Source: Knoellia sp. S7-12 (lineage in GTDB: Bacteria; Actinomycetota; Actinomycetes; Actinomycetales; Dermatophilaceae). Taken from it: a stretch of DNA of 64,000 nt. The DNA is taken from assembly GCF_040518285.1 (NCBI RefSeq), contig NZ_CP155449.1, forward strand, positions 620,001 through 684,000, read 5' to 3'. The notes under the pieces were generated by a model. The model was not told where the DNA came from. It made no database searches and saw only the letters and a program-made list of their open reading frames with translations. Position numbers and translations under genes: made by a program. Below are positions 51,570-59,438 of this stretch, piece after piece (position 1 is the first letter of the stretch; every line of letters begins with the position of its first letter).

Positions 51570-51965
51570 ATGGAACGCACTGCAGTCAACCCGGTGTCGT
51601 GGTCGGTGGAGATGGGCTTCAACCAGGGCGAGGTCGTCTCTGGGCAGACCCGAACGTTGTATTGCTCCGGGCAGACCGCGATGAGCGCCGAGGCCAAGCC
51701 CGAGCACGACGGCGACATGGCGGCGCAATTGGCGCTGAGCACCGACAACGTGGAGGCCGTCCTCGCCGAAGCTGGCATGTCCCTCGCGAACCTCGTCCGG
51801 CTCAACGTCTTCACCACCGACGTCGACCTGCTCTTCCAGCACTACGGAGTGCTGGCCGCTCGACTGGGTGCGGCGGGTGTTGCGCCGACGACCACGATGC
51901 TCGGCGTGACCCGGTTGGCGATCCCGGGCCAGTTGATCGAGCTGGAGGCGACTGCCGTGGCCTGA
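51570..51965 (+). CDS. RidA-family protein
   Basis: A 131-residue member of the YjgF/RidA family: CSGQTAMSAEAKPEHDGDMAAQLALSTDNVEAVLAEAGMSLANLVRLNVFTTDVDLL and C-terminal GVTRLAIPGQLIELEATAVA. Canonical RidA enzymes hydrolyse reactive imines using an Arg in the last motif. Here the motif reads GVTRLAIPGQLIELEA, with the Arg in a similar position. It is probably induced by the WYL regulator's ligand. ATG 51570 is chosen; an upstream ATG (51549) would add 7 residues. Confidence 0.85.
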   Translation: MERTAVNPVSWSVEMGFNQGEVVSGQTRTLYCSGQTAMSAEAKPEHDGDMAAQLALSTDNVEAVLAEAGMSLANLVRLNVFTTDVDLLFQHYGVLAARLGAAGVAPTTTMLGVTRLAIPGQLIELEATAVA

Positions 51966-52020
51966 CGGGGCCGTGGTCGAGTGCCCAGCGCCCTGTGTTG
52001 TGCCTGACCCCGTGCCCGTC

Positions 52021-52062
52021 ACCCTGTGCACTGCTGCGCCCCGGCGCAGCAGTGCACAGGGT
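52021..52062. terminator. Terminator hairpin after ridA
   Basis: A perfect 20-bp stem, ACCCTGTGCACTGCTGCGCC and its complement, is separated by only CC, so the loop must open a few pairs. It lies 55 bp after the RidA stop. A near-copy of the left arm (CGCCCTGTGTTGTGCC) at 51989-52005 suggests local duplication. Confidence 0.65.
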
Positions 52063-52344
52063 CACTTCTGGCCCGGCGCACTGGCTGAGCACGAGCCGGT
52101 CGACCGGGCGCCGTACCCGCTGGCGACCAACTATGAGCGCAAGTTCCGGCTGCCGGCGCGCGAGTTCGGGCTCGAGGTGGGTTTCAACGCGGCCGCGTTG
52201 CCCCAACGGATCGAGCAGCACTCGCGACTGGAGGGCCAGCCGGAGGGGGTCCCTGAGGCGGTCCTGGACAGCTCCCACTCCGTCCACTCCATTGCGTTGA
52301 GCTTTGGGCCGGGATGTGATGGCTTTCGCTGGGAGTGGGAGTGA
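52063..52344 (+). pseudogene. Probable C-terminal gene remnant, family unknown
   Basis: An open frame encodes EPVDRAPYPLATNYERKFRLPAREFGLEVGFNAAALPQRIEQHSRLEGQ... ending FGPGCDGFRWEWE. Amino-acid and codon composition look coding, but the frame has no plausible start after the hairpin at 52021-52062 and no recognised domain. It is probably the tail of a gene whose front was lost. It converges on the histidine kinase gene. Confidence 0.45.
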
Positions 52345-52366
52345 GCCCGGCTCCCCACACCCAGCG

Positions 52367-53560
52367 TCAGTCCTGGTGGACTCCCGGGACGTACTTCGGG
52401 ACCCGGAAGCTCACCTTGGTCCCGGCCCCGACAGCCGTCTCGACGACGAGCCCGAACTCGTCGCCATAGATCTGCCGTAGGCGTGCGTCGACGTTGCCCA
52501 GGCCCACCGAGTCGGCGCGCGACTGGCCGTCGAGGATGCGCTGCACGAGCTCTGGCGAGGTGCCGACACCGTCGTCCTCGACGGAGATCTCGGCCTCGGA
52601 ACCCTGGTCGGACGCCGTGATCGTCACGTGGCCGACACCTTCCTTGGTGGCGAGGCCGTGCCGAACAGCGTTCTCCACCAACGGTTGCACCGCCAGATAG
52701 GGCACCCGCACCGGCAGCACCTCGGGAGCGATCAACAACGACACCTGCAGCCGCTCACCGAAGCGGGCCTGCTCCAACACGAGGTAGCGCTCGACGTTGC
52801 GCAGCTCCTCGGCGAGGGTCGTGAACGGCCCGCCCTGGCGCAGCGCATAGCGCGTGAAGTCGGCAAACTCCAACAGCAGCTCGCGCGCCCGCTCGGGGTC
52901 GGTCCGCACGAACGACGCGATCGCGCCGAGCGAGTTGTAGATGAAGTGCGGGCTGATCTGCGCACGCAGGGCGCGGAGCTCGGCCTCCATGGCACGGGTG
53001 CGCGCGCGGCCCAGCTCGGCGACGTCGAGCTCCGCTGACACCCAGCGGGCCAGCTCCCCCGTCGCCTGGGCGAGGCCGGCCGACGTCGTCGGTGCGTATG
53101 CCGTGAGCGTCCCGACGACGCGTTCGTCGGCAATGAGCGGGGCAGTGACAGCCGCACGGATGGGGCAGTCGGGGTCGCTGCAGGTGATCTCGCCACCACC
53201 GAGAACGGTCGGCGCCCCGGACGTGCGCGTTGCCGCGGCATGTTCGTGCGCTTCGGGGGAGTGGTGGTCGCCGGGGCCGGTCCAGGCGAGCAGGCCCGAG
53301 GCATCACAGATGGCGACGGATCTGGCACCGAGGATCGCGAGGAGGTGCTTGCCGGCGAGGTCGGCCGCTTCGGGGGTGAGCCCGTCGGCGAGGTGGCGCG
53401 ACGCGAGCGAGGCCGTGTGCAGCGTCGAGTAGGTCACCCGGTCGACCGTCGACAGGAAGCCCCTGCGGCGACCACGCCCGGCGAGCCACACCCCGAGCCC
53501 GAGCAGCAGCATCGCCCCCGCCACGACCACGGCGGTGGGGAGATCGAAGGAGGCCGACAT
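52367..53560 (-). CDS. LytS-type sensor histidine kinase
   Basis: A 397-residue kinase with one N-terminal membrane helix (LPTAVVVAGAMLLLGLGVWLAGRG), a GAF-like middle domain (~60-185), the His_kinase domain LRAQISPHFIYNSLGAIASFVRTDPERARELLLEFADFTRYALR with the phospho-accepting His in SPHFIYN, and a HATPase_c domain (LAVQPLVENAVRHGL, EISVEDDGVGT, GLGNVDARLRQIYG). It should phosphorylate the LytTR regulator at 49508-50308 and so control the second symporter. Two unrelated genes lie between kinase and regulator. Confidence 0.92.
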   Translation of the reverse strand: MSASFDLPTAVVVAGAMLLLGLGVWLAGRGRRRGFLSTVDRVTYSTLHTASLASRHLADGLTPEAADLAGKHLLAILGARSVAICDASGLLAWTGPGDHHSPEAHEHAAATRTSGAPTVLGGGEITCSDPDCPIRAAVTAPLIADERVVGTLTAYAPTTSAGLAQATGELARWVSAELDVAELGRARTRAMEAELRALRAQISPHFIYNSLGAIASFVRTDPERARELLLEFADFTRYALRQGGPFTTLAEELRNVERYLVLEQARFGERLQVSLLIAPEVLPVRVPYLAVQPLVENAVRHGLATKEGVGHVTITASDQGSEAEISVEDDGVGTSPELVQRILDGQSRADSVGLGNVDARLRQIYGDEFGLVVETAVGAGTKVSFRVPKYVPGVHQD

Positions 53561-53669
53561 GGCGCGAGCCTAAGGGGTGGCCCGAGCACGTGTCGGGGTC
53601 CCGGCGCACTCTGCGGCGCCCGCCACACCGCTCACGACGAGCGCGACCACGCGGCATACCCTCGTCGTC

Positions 53670-54509
53670 ATGAGTGAGTTCGACGACGTCCTGCGCATCT
53701 CCGACGGCACCGCAGAACTCACCGATGGTTGGGTCATCGGCGAAGCGATCAACGGCGGGGTCCTCATGTCGCTGGCGACGCAGGCGGCCTCGGACGCGAT
53801 GAAGGCGCAGGGCAGCCATGTCGACGCCGTCGCCTTCAGCACGACCTTCCTCGCCGCGGCCCAGCCCGGTCCCGCCACCGTGGAGACAGAGATCCTGCGC
53901 ATCGGCCGCTCGTTCTCGACCGCCGAGGTCACGGTGAGCCAGGACGACAAGGTGCGCCTGCGGCATACCGCGACGTTTGCCGACCTCGACGCCCACAGCG
54001 AGCCCGTGCACCTCGAGGAAGCGCCGCCCGAGCTGCCCGAACCCGAGCGGTGCGCGCCGGCCTCACGTGGCGGCTTCGCGCAGAAGATTGCCCTCCTCGA
54101 CCGCATCGACCTGCGCATCGACCCCGCCACCGTCGGCTGGGCGCTCGGTCAACCTGCCAGCGACGGCGAGATGCGCGCCTGGATCAAGTTCGCCGACGGC
54201 CGCGAACCCGACGTCTCCTCACTCCCGTTCTTCCTCGACGCCATGCCGCCGGTGACCTTCACCTTTGGCGCGCTCGGGTGGGCGCCGACGATCGCGTTCT
54301 CCGGCCACATCCGCTCGTGCCCGGCGCCCGGCTGGCTGCGCATGCGCATCACGACCCGCAACGTCATCGGCGGACTGTTCGAGGAGGACGCGATCATCTG
54401 GGATTCACGCGATCGCGTTGTCGCACAGTCCCGTCAACTCGCAGGCGTGCGCATGCCGGCCCACGCAGAGCGTGGGACCCGCGCTCCCGACCGCGCGCAG
54501 GGCGAGTGA
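53670..54509 (+). CDS. Acyl-CoA thioesterase, TesB-like (thioesterase family)
   Basis: A 279-residue double-hotdog protein. The first half holds GWVIGEAINGGVLMSLATQAASDAM and DAVAFSTTFLAAAQPGPATVETEILRIGRSFSTAEVTVSQ. The second holds SLPFFLDAMPPVTFTFGALGWAPTIAFSGHIRSCPAPGWLRMRITTRNVIGGLFEEDAIIWDSRDRVVAQSRQLAGVRMP. This pattern fits actinobacterial thioesterases that release acyl groups from CoA. ATG 53670 has no clear ribosome site. The stop overlaps the next gene (GTGA). Confidence 0.85.
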   Translation: MSEFDDVLRISDGTAELTDGWVIGEAINGGVLMSLATQAASDAMKAQGSHVDAVAFSTTFLAAAQPGPATVETEILRIGRSFSTAEVTVSQDDKVRLRHTATFADLDAHSEPVHLEEAPPELPEPERCAPASRGGFAQKIALLDRIDLRIDPATVGWALGQPASDGEMRAWIKFADGREPDVSSLPFFLDAMPPVTFTFGALGWAPTIAFSGHIRSCPAPGWLRMRITTRNVIGGLFEEDAIIWDSRDRVVAQSRQLAGVRMPAHAERGTRAPDRAQGE

Positions 54510-55366
54510 CCGTGTCCGCCAACGCTGCTCAGCTCGCCGCCTCCGTCAACGCCCTCGGCACCCTGCCCGGGATGCCCGAGAAGATCGACGCCGCCCGTCA
54601 GGCCTGCACCCAGTTGCGCTGGCACAATGCGCTGCGCCGCCGTATCCCCGAGGCCGCGGCCGAGTCGCGCGTCCGTGGTGCCTGGGCGAGCGGTGAGCTC
54701 GACGGCGCTCGCCTGTCCGTCGACATCGTGCGCGACCTGATGCGCGGCGCCGTGACGTGGCACGACGAACCCGACCCGGTCGAGCAGGTCATGCGCGGAG
54801 TCGTCGCCGCGACGGCCGAGACCGAGCGCCTCGGCGCCGTCGTGCTCAATGCCCCGATGCAGGCGCTCGCCCGCCTCCACACCGCTGCCGCCGCCGGGCT
54901 CGTCCCCGATGACGAGCTCGGCCGCCCCCGGCGAGACGGCGAGGACTGCCGCGAGTTCGTCGAGATCGGCGACGCCCCGCCCGCTGCCGAGGCGCGCGAA
55001 CGACTGCAGCGCGTCGTCGCGATCCTGGCGAGCGCGGCGACCCTGCCCGTGCCGATCGTCGCGGCCCTCGCCCACGCCGAGATCGTCACGGCCCGACCGT
55101 TCACCCGCGGCAACGGCGTCGTCGCCCGCGCCATCGAACGCGCTGTCATCCAGGCTGGTGGCCTCGACCCGACCGGGGTCGCGGTTCCGGAAGCCGGGCA
55201 CGGGACGGGAGGTGGGCCGGCATACCTCGGTGGGCTCACGGCATACAGCCGTGGTGACGCCGCAGGCGTGGGTCTGTGGCTCACCCACTGTTGCGACGCG
55301 ATCGTCGCCGGGGCCGCTGAAGGTGAGCGGATCGCCGATGCGGTGCTTGCCGGGCGACTCACCTGA
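54506..55366 (+). CDS. Fic-domain-like protein with a degenerate catalytic motif
   Basis: A 286-residue helical protein whose HAEIVTARPFTRGNGVVARA aligns with the Fic signature HPFxDGNGRxxR. The catalytic His is Arg (RPF), the acidic residue is Arg (TRGNG) and the following Arg is Val. GNG and the last R are kept. Inhibitory S/TxxxE(G/N) features are not evident. It is therefore predicted to keep the fold without AMP-transfer activity. GTG 54506 overlaps the thioesterase stop, indicating co-expression. Similar proteins may be conserved beside the tad/ssd region in actinobacteria. Confidence 0.75.
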   Translation: MTVSANAAQLAASVNALGTLPGMPEKIDAARQACTQLRWHNALRRRIPEAAAESRVRGAWASGELDGARLSVDIVRDLMRGAVTWHDEPDPVEQVMRGVVAATAETERLGAVVLNAPMQALARLHTAAAAGLVPDDELGRPRRDGEDCREFVEIGDAPPAAEARERLQRVVAILASAATLPVPIVAALAHAEIVTARPFTRGNGVVARAIERAVIQAGGLDPTGVAVPEAGHGTGGGPAYLGGLTAYSRGDAAGVGLWLTHCCDAIVAGAAEGERIADAVLAGRLT

Positions 55367-55379
55367 GCAAAGTCAAGAC

Positions 55380-55408
55380 TTGTCGTGGCTGCCGTAGGGG
55401 AGTAGACA
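55380..55408 (+). promoter_or_regulatory. Candidate promoter of an orphan transcript
   Basis: TTGTCG (55380-55385) and TAGACA (55403-55408) are separated by 17 bp, a good sigma-70/HrdB-like layout. No protein gene follows for 500 bp, but a strong hairpin does at 55572-55600. Confidence 0.5.
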
Positions 55409-55414
55409 GGATGC

Positions 55415-55600
55415 ATCGGACAGGCCTTCGGGAACCGGTCGACCTGAAACAACCGCGAGACGCAATGGGTACCCACGCGCGGGCAGTCCACTGATGGACC
55501 GGTCTGTTCGGGCTTGACCCGATACGACGGCTAAGGAAGTGCACGCTTGGTCGCCCGGAACGCTCGCGGCGGATGACGCCCCTCCTGTAGGGGCGTCATC
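55415..55600 (+). ncRNA. Candidate non-coding RNA (possibly Ms1-like), unclassified
   Basis: A stretch with a promoter-like pair in front ends in a 12-bp hairpin (GATGACGCCCCT-CCTGT-AGGGGCGTCATC, 55572-55600). No ORF is plausible on either strand. In Mycobacterium the abundant Ms1 RNA lies close to the 6C RNA/ssd locus, so this may be its counterpart. I cannot confirm by sequence because I do not recall the Ms1 consensus. It shares the 10-mer ATGCATCGGA near its start with the leader of the 6C region (55678-55687). Confidence 0.5.
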
Positions 55601-55732
55601 GTCGTGGGGTGCCCTCCTGGCCGCGTTCGGGTGGTCATTGAATGGTCACTTTGGTTGAGTTTGAGTGTTCACCTTGCATGCATCGGATCGATCCGCAACG
55701 ATGGTGTCATCGCTCCCCTTCGGGGTTGTAGC

Positions 55733-55820
55733 GACGGGTGGTCCGGCCTCTCCCCCCCGGGGCTCGGCCCGCCCGACGGCCCCGGTCATCCCCCCGACCG
55801 GGGCCGTCGCCTTTTCTTTT
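55733..55820 (+). ncRNA. 6C RNA (actinobacterial small RNA)
   Basis: Two adjacent stem-loops have C-rich loops. The first stem (from 55735, CGGGTGGTCCGGCC paired with GGCTCGGCCCGCCCG) encloses a run of Cs. The second is a perfect 13-bp stem (GACGGCCCCGGTC / GACCGGGGCCGTC) with loop ATCCCCCC, exactly six Cs, followed by CCTTTTCTTTT. This is the hallmark of 6C RNA, called B11 in M. tuberculosis, where it also neighbours the ssd gene (Rv3660c). It acts by C-loop pairing with G-rich mRNA sites in mycobacteria; targets here are unknown. Confidence 0.85.
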
Positions 55821-55929
55821 GCAGTTCCGCTCACGCGTCATCCACAGGCGGCGTATGCCGGGTGCCCTTGTCCACAGATCCGCTCGGCTGGGTGGTGGTC
55901 GGGTTGGCCGTTGGGTGACGGTCGTGATT

Positions 55930-56640
55930 ATGACTTCTCTTCTGACACCTCTCGTGGTGGTGCTCGGCGCCAGTGGTGGCTTGGGTGCGTCGACCTGGGC
56001 CGCTGCCCTGGCTCGGCGCATGTCCATGCACTTGGGCGAATGTGTCCTGGTCGATGGCGATGTCCGAGGTGGTGGGCTCGACATGACGTGCGGCACCGAG
56101 CACGTGCCGGGGCTGCGATGGCCCGACCTGGCGCGCTTGCGTGGGACGACGTCGTGTGCACGGCTGATTGCTGCGCTGCCGCATGGCGAGGTGCCGGTGC
56201 TGTCGGCGGGTGGGCGTGGTGCTGCGATCCCCGACTCCGTGGTCATCGACGTCCTGAGGTCGATCTGCGGGGAGACGCCAGTGGTCCTTGATGCTCCTGC
56301 GCTGACGTCCCTCGTTGTGGCATTGACGCAGGATGCCGCTGCCGTCCACGTCGTCTCCGGGTTGCAGGCTCGGCAGCTCGCGGACACCGAAGCGTTGGTC
56401 TGCGAGCTCTCTGGTGCCGGCGTGGGGCTGGTGACGCGTTCGTCGGGGGCGGTGGGCGTCGAGCTCGAGGAGGTGCTCGACCACCTGGGTGTGGCTCACC
56501 TCGCGCACCTGCGCCACGACCCCCGGGTGCGCCGTGACGGCGAGCGGGGCGACTGGCCGGGGTTGCGAGGACCGTTGCGGGACAGCGCTGATCGCGTTGT
56601 GTTGGACCTGCTCGACCGTCTTGAGGCGGGTGCGGCATGA
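55930..56640 (+). CDS. ssd: Ssd / CpaE-like protein (septum-site-determining, tad operon)
   Basis: A 236-residue P-loop protein of the MinD/CpaE type with a deviant Walker A (VLGASGGLGASTWAAALARR), VLVDGDVRGGGLDMTCG (Walker A' region) and PVVLDAPALTSLVVALTQDAAAVHVVSG. Like Rv3660c, it precedes the tadA gene. It probably positions the Tad secretion machine at the pole or septum. ATG 55930 (or GTG 55924) is the start. It overlaps tadA by 4 nt. Confidence 0.85.
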   Translation: MTSLLTPLVVVLGASGGLGASTWAAALARRMSMHLGECVLVDGDVRGGGLDMTCGTEHVPGLRWPDLARLRGTTSCARLIAALPHGEVPVLSAGGRGAAIPDSVVIDVLRSICGETPVVLDAPALTSLVVALTQDAAAVHVVSGLQARQLADTEALVCELSGAGVGLVTRSSGAVGVELEEVLDHLGVAHLAHLRHDPRVRRDGERGDWPGLRGPLRDSADRVVLDLLDRLEAGAA

Positions 56641-57941
56641 GTGATGGAGTCGGTGGTGCTGGTGCTGGTTCTGGTGCTGGTTCTGGTTCTGGTTCTGGTG
56701 CGTGGGCGCCGCGCTGGCCCGGCATCGAGGAGGCGATCCGCGAGGGCCGGTCGCCGGATGCGTCGGCGATCGCCGGGGTGACCGGGTCGGTCGTCGAGCT
56801 CGGTGCAGAGGGGGTGGCCATCGAGAGTGCGTTGTTGCGTGAACAGGTGCTGGGCTTCGGACCGTTGGAGCAGTGGATCGCGCTGGCCTCGGTCACGGAC
56901 GTGCTCGTCAATGGCGACGGTGCGGTGTGGGTTGATCGCGGTGGGGGAGTGGAGGAGACCGGGGTGCGGCTTGACCGTGCTGCCGCTCGTGCCCTGGCGA
57001 CGCGGTTGGCGGGGTTGGCTCGTCGCCGGCTCGACGAGTCCCAGCCATGGGTGGACGGAGTCTTGCCCGGTGGTGTGCGACTCCACGCGATCCTGCCGCC
57101 CCTGGCCGAGTCCGGGACTCACCTGAGCCTGCGCATCCCACGACACCAACCCGTGGGCGTCGACGGCCTGATCCGATTGGGCGCTGTGGGCGGCGAAGGT
57201 GACGTGCTGGCAGAGGCGCTGCGGCGGGTCGTCGCAGCGCGCCTGTCGTTCCTCGTCGTGGGCGGCACGGGAGCCGGCAAGACGACTGTCCTCGGTGCGC
57301 TGCTGTCCGAGTGCGCGCCCGACGAGCGGATCGTGGTCGTCGAGGACGTGCGCGAGCTTGCTCCGGCGCACCCGCATGTGGTTCGGCTCCAAGGACGCAT
57401 GCCCAACGTCGAGGGTGTCGGCGGTGTGACGATGGTGGATCTGGTGCGCCAGGCGCTGCGAATGCGTCCCGACCGGCTCGTGGTCGGTGAGGTCCGAGGT
57501 GCCGAGGTGCGCGAGATGTTGGCGGCTCTCAACACCGGTCACGATGGAGGCGCAGGGACGGTGCACGCCAACGGGATTGAGGAGGTGCCAGCCCGCCTCG
57601 AGGCGCTGGGGGCACTGGCCGGACTGGGCCGCGAGGCGGTGCACGCGCAGCTGCGCGGGGCCGTCCAGATCGTCGTCGAGGTGGCCCGGGTGGGATCGGC
57701 ACGATTCGTGCGGGCGCTTGGGGTGACGCGCTGGACCGGGTCCGAGGTCGTCGTCGACGAAGCGATCGTCGTGGTGGGCGTCCCGGGGACCACCGGCTCC
57801 GAGACGCGGCGCGGGCCGGGTGCCGAGCGGCTCGACGGACTGCTTCGAGCGGCTGACGTGGGCGCCGGCGCACGGGACGAGATGGGCCAGGCCGCGCGAA
57901 ATCGCGACGCCCTGGGGCGCGAGGGACGGGAGGTCGCGTGA
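56637..57941 (+). CDS. tadA: TadA-family secretion ATPase (CpaF-like)
   Basis: A 434-residue ATPase that powers Flp/Tad pilus assembly. Visible are the N-terminal helical domain (LLREQVLGFGPLEQWIALASVTDVLVNGDGAVWVDR), Walker A VVGGTGAGKTTVLGALL, VVVEDVRELAPAHPHVVRLQGR, Walker B MRPDRLVVGEVRGAEV, and the His box GTVHANG. The first 22 residues are a Gly-Ala/Gly-Ser run encoded by near-perfect 6-bp repeats (56652-56702). It is coupled by overlaps to ssd and tadB. Confidence 0.92.
   Translation: MSDGVGGAGAGSGAGSGSGSGAWAPRWPGIEEAIREGRSPDASAIAGVTGSVVELGAEGVAIESALLREQVLGFGPLEQWIALASVTDVLVNGDGAVWVDRGGGVEETGVRLDRAAARALATRLAGLARRRLDESQPWVDGVLPGGVRLHAILPPLAESGTHLSLRIPRHQPVGVDGLIRLGAVGGEGDVLAEALRRVVAARLSFLVVGGTGAGKTTVLGALLSECAPDERIVVVEDVRELAPAHPHVVRLQGRMPNVEGVGGVTMVDLVRQALRMRPDRLVVGEVRGAEVREMLAALNTGHDGGAGTVHANGIEEVPARLEALGALAGLGREAVHAQLRGAVQIVVEVARVGSARFVRALGVTRWTGSEVVVDEAIVVVGVPGTTGSETRRGPGAERLDGLLRAADVGAGARDEMGQAARNRDALGREGREVA
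56652..56702 (+). repeat. Hexanucleotide repeat coding Gly-Ala/Gly-Ser at the TadA N-terminus
   Basis: Seventeen codons alternate GGT with GCT or TCT, so the DNA is a run of GGTGCT/GGTTCT units. The codons depart from the GC-ending usage of the rest of the gene. Such runs can gain or lose units in frame. Confidence 0.8.
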
Positions 57942-58687
57942 CCCTGCTCGTGGTCTGTCTTCTCGTGACGGCGATCCTCGTGTGGCCACGGGGCCGACCC
58001 GTGACGCGCTCGCTGCTGGGGTCATCGGCGATGGGCCGGGGCGTGGACGGCTCAGCGGCTGAGCGACGTCCCGACGCGGTGTCCTCACGACTGCGTCGCT
58101 TGCTGGCACGCGAGGTCAGCTTTGGGCGACGTCGTCGAGGGTGGGTCGCCGACTTTGCCGAGCTGTCGGCCGTGGGTCTCGATGCGGGACTGCCGGGAGC
58201 CGAAGCCGCCCGTCTCGCCTGTGAAGTCGGTGGGTCGGCCGCAACCCGCACGGAGTTCGCCGCGTTGGGTGAGCAGATCTCGGCAACACAGGTGCGAGGA
58301 AGGTCCGTGGGCGAATGTCTGAGCCGCGCCGCGGAGGGCGATCGTGACCTCGCCTTCCTTGCCGCGGCATGGCAGCTCACCGATGAGTTCGGAGTGGCAG
58401 CGGCGCCTGCGGCCCGGGCGTCGGCCGCCGTGCTTCGTGAGCGGGCAGCGAGTGACGATCGGCGCACCGTCCTCGCGGCTGGTCCGCGCGCCTCGATGTG
58501 GCTGCTCACCCTGTTGCCGCTGAGTGGCCCGCTTGTCGCGTTGGTCCTGGGCCTGCCCGTGGGTGACGTCTATGGCAGCAACGCGTCCCTCGCGGCTGCG
58601 TTCGGAGGCCTCTGCCTCACCGCAATCGGCTGGTTCTGGTCGCGAACCGTTCTGCGCCGAGCCCTGCGCCCGGCGGAGGTGTCGTGA
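57938..58687 (+). CDS. tadB: TadB-like type II secretion F-family membrane protein
   Basis: A 249-residue protein with an N-terminal helix, a cytoplasmic T2SSF domain (LSAVGLDAGLPGAEAARLACE...LAFLAAAWQLTDEFGVAAAPAARASAAVLRERAASDDRR) and two C-terminal helices. It forms the inner-membrane platform for pilus assembly with TadC. It overlaps tadA by 4 nt. Confidence 0.85.
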   Translation: MTLLVVCLLVTAILVWPRGRPVTRSLLGSSAMGRGVDGSAAERRPDAVSSRLRRLLAREVSFGRRRRGWVADFAELSAVGLDAGLPGAEAARLACEVGGSAATRTEFAALGEQISATQVRGRSVGECLSRAAEGDRDLAFLAAAWQLTDEFGVAAAPAARASAAVLRERAASDDRRTVLAAGPRASMWLLTLLPLSGPLVALVLGLPVGDVYGSNASLAAAFGGLCLTAIGWFWSRTVLRRALRPAEVS

Positions 58688-58727
58688 TGCTCCGCGTCGC
58701 CTGCGCACACCTGACGGCGCTCAGGTG

Positions 58728-59324
58728 ATGGTCCTCGCCGCGATCGTCCTTGTCGTCGGCGCCTGCTTCCTGTGGCCTGCGGGGCGTCGTGGGCCGCTCG
58801 AGAGAGGAGCACCTGACGGGCAGGTTGGTCCGATTCCGTCCCCGTCACTGCTGTCGTCGCAGCTGACCCCGGCCGCGACGGCAGCAGTGACGGTGGACGC
58901 CGCTGCAGATGCGTTGGTGCTCTGCGCGCTCGCGCTGCGCTCCGGGCTCGGCCCGATCGAAGCCCTCGAAGCCGTGGCGGACAAGGCCGGCGGTCCGGTC
59001 GCGCATCACCTGCGGGTCGTCGCGAGTGCCCATCGCTGGGGCCAGGACGCGGCGACGTCCTGGGCTCATGTGGGGGAAGCGTGGCGACCTGCCGCCCTCG
59101 CGTGGCAGGCCGCCGAGCAGTCAGGCGCGGCGCCGGCCGGGGTTGTGCTCGCTGCCGCTGAGCGGATGCGTCGCGAGGAGTCCTCTCGCGTGGAGGCCGC
59201 AGTGCAGCGTGCCGGAGTTCTCCTCGTCCTGCCGCTGGGCGCCTGCTTCCTGCCCGGGTTCGTCGGCACGACCGTGGTCCCCGTCGTGCTCCACCTCGCC
59301 CGATCGAGTCTTGGGGTCGGGTGA
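58728..59324 (+). CDS. tadC: TadC-like type II secretion F-family membrane protein
   Basis: A 198-residue protein with helix LAAIVLVVGACFLWPAGRR, the T2SSF domain (ALRSGLGPIEALEAVADKAGGPVAHHLRVVASAHRWG...PAALAWQAAEQSGAAPAGVVLAAAERMRREESSR), and a C-terminal helix pair (LLVLPLGACFLPGFVGTTVVPVVL). ATG 58728 follows an in-frame GTG by one codon. It is the last intact tad gene. Normally a DUF4244 pilin follows; here an efflux cassette intervenes and the pilin is truncated. Confidence 0.85.
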   Translation: MVLAAIVLVVGACFLWPAGRRGPLERGAPDGQVGPIPSPSLLSSQLTPAATAAVTVDAAADALVLCALALRSGLGPIEALEAVADKAGGPVAHHLRVVASAHRWGQDAATSWAHVGEAWRPAALAWQAAEQSGAAPAGVVLAAAERMRREESSRVEAAVQRAGVLLVLPLGACFLPGFVGTTVVPVVLHLARSSLGVG

Positions 59325-59400
59325 TGGTCGATGTAGCCATCTTTTGGATTCGTCGCCATCGCCGAGTCCCGCCGACCGAGATGCGGATACGCGGCGCGAG

Positions 59401-59431
59401 TTGACAAACTTAGCCAACCGGTTGGTAAAGT
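59401..59431 (+). promoter_or_regulatory. Promoter/operator of the TetR-SMR cassette
   Basis: TTGACA (59401-59406) and TAAAGT (59426-59431), 19 bp apart, lie just 7 nt before the TetR ATG, implying a leaderless mRNA. The palindrome ACTTAGCCAACCGGTTGG and its continuation (59408-59431) spans the spacer and -10, an ideal place for repression by the TetR product. Confidence 0.72.
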
Positions 59432-59438
59432 AACTGTC

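Noticed and set aside
55415..55600. tRNA or tmRNA in the long gap before ssd
   Set aside because: There is no acceptor stem with CCA end, no T-loop GTTCRA-type segment and no cloverleaf spacing; a small RNA fits better.
56652..56702. Short tandem repeats as a CRISPR-like array
   Set aside because: Units are 6 bp, in frame and without spacers; they code for a Gly-Ala/Ser leader of TadA. No CRISPR array was seen anywhere in the window.
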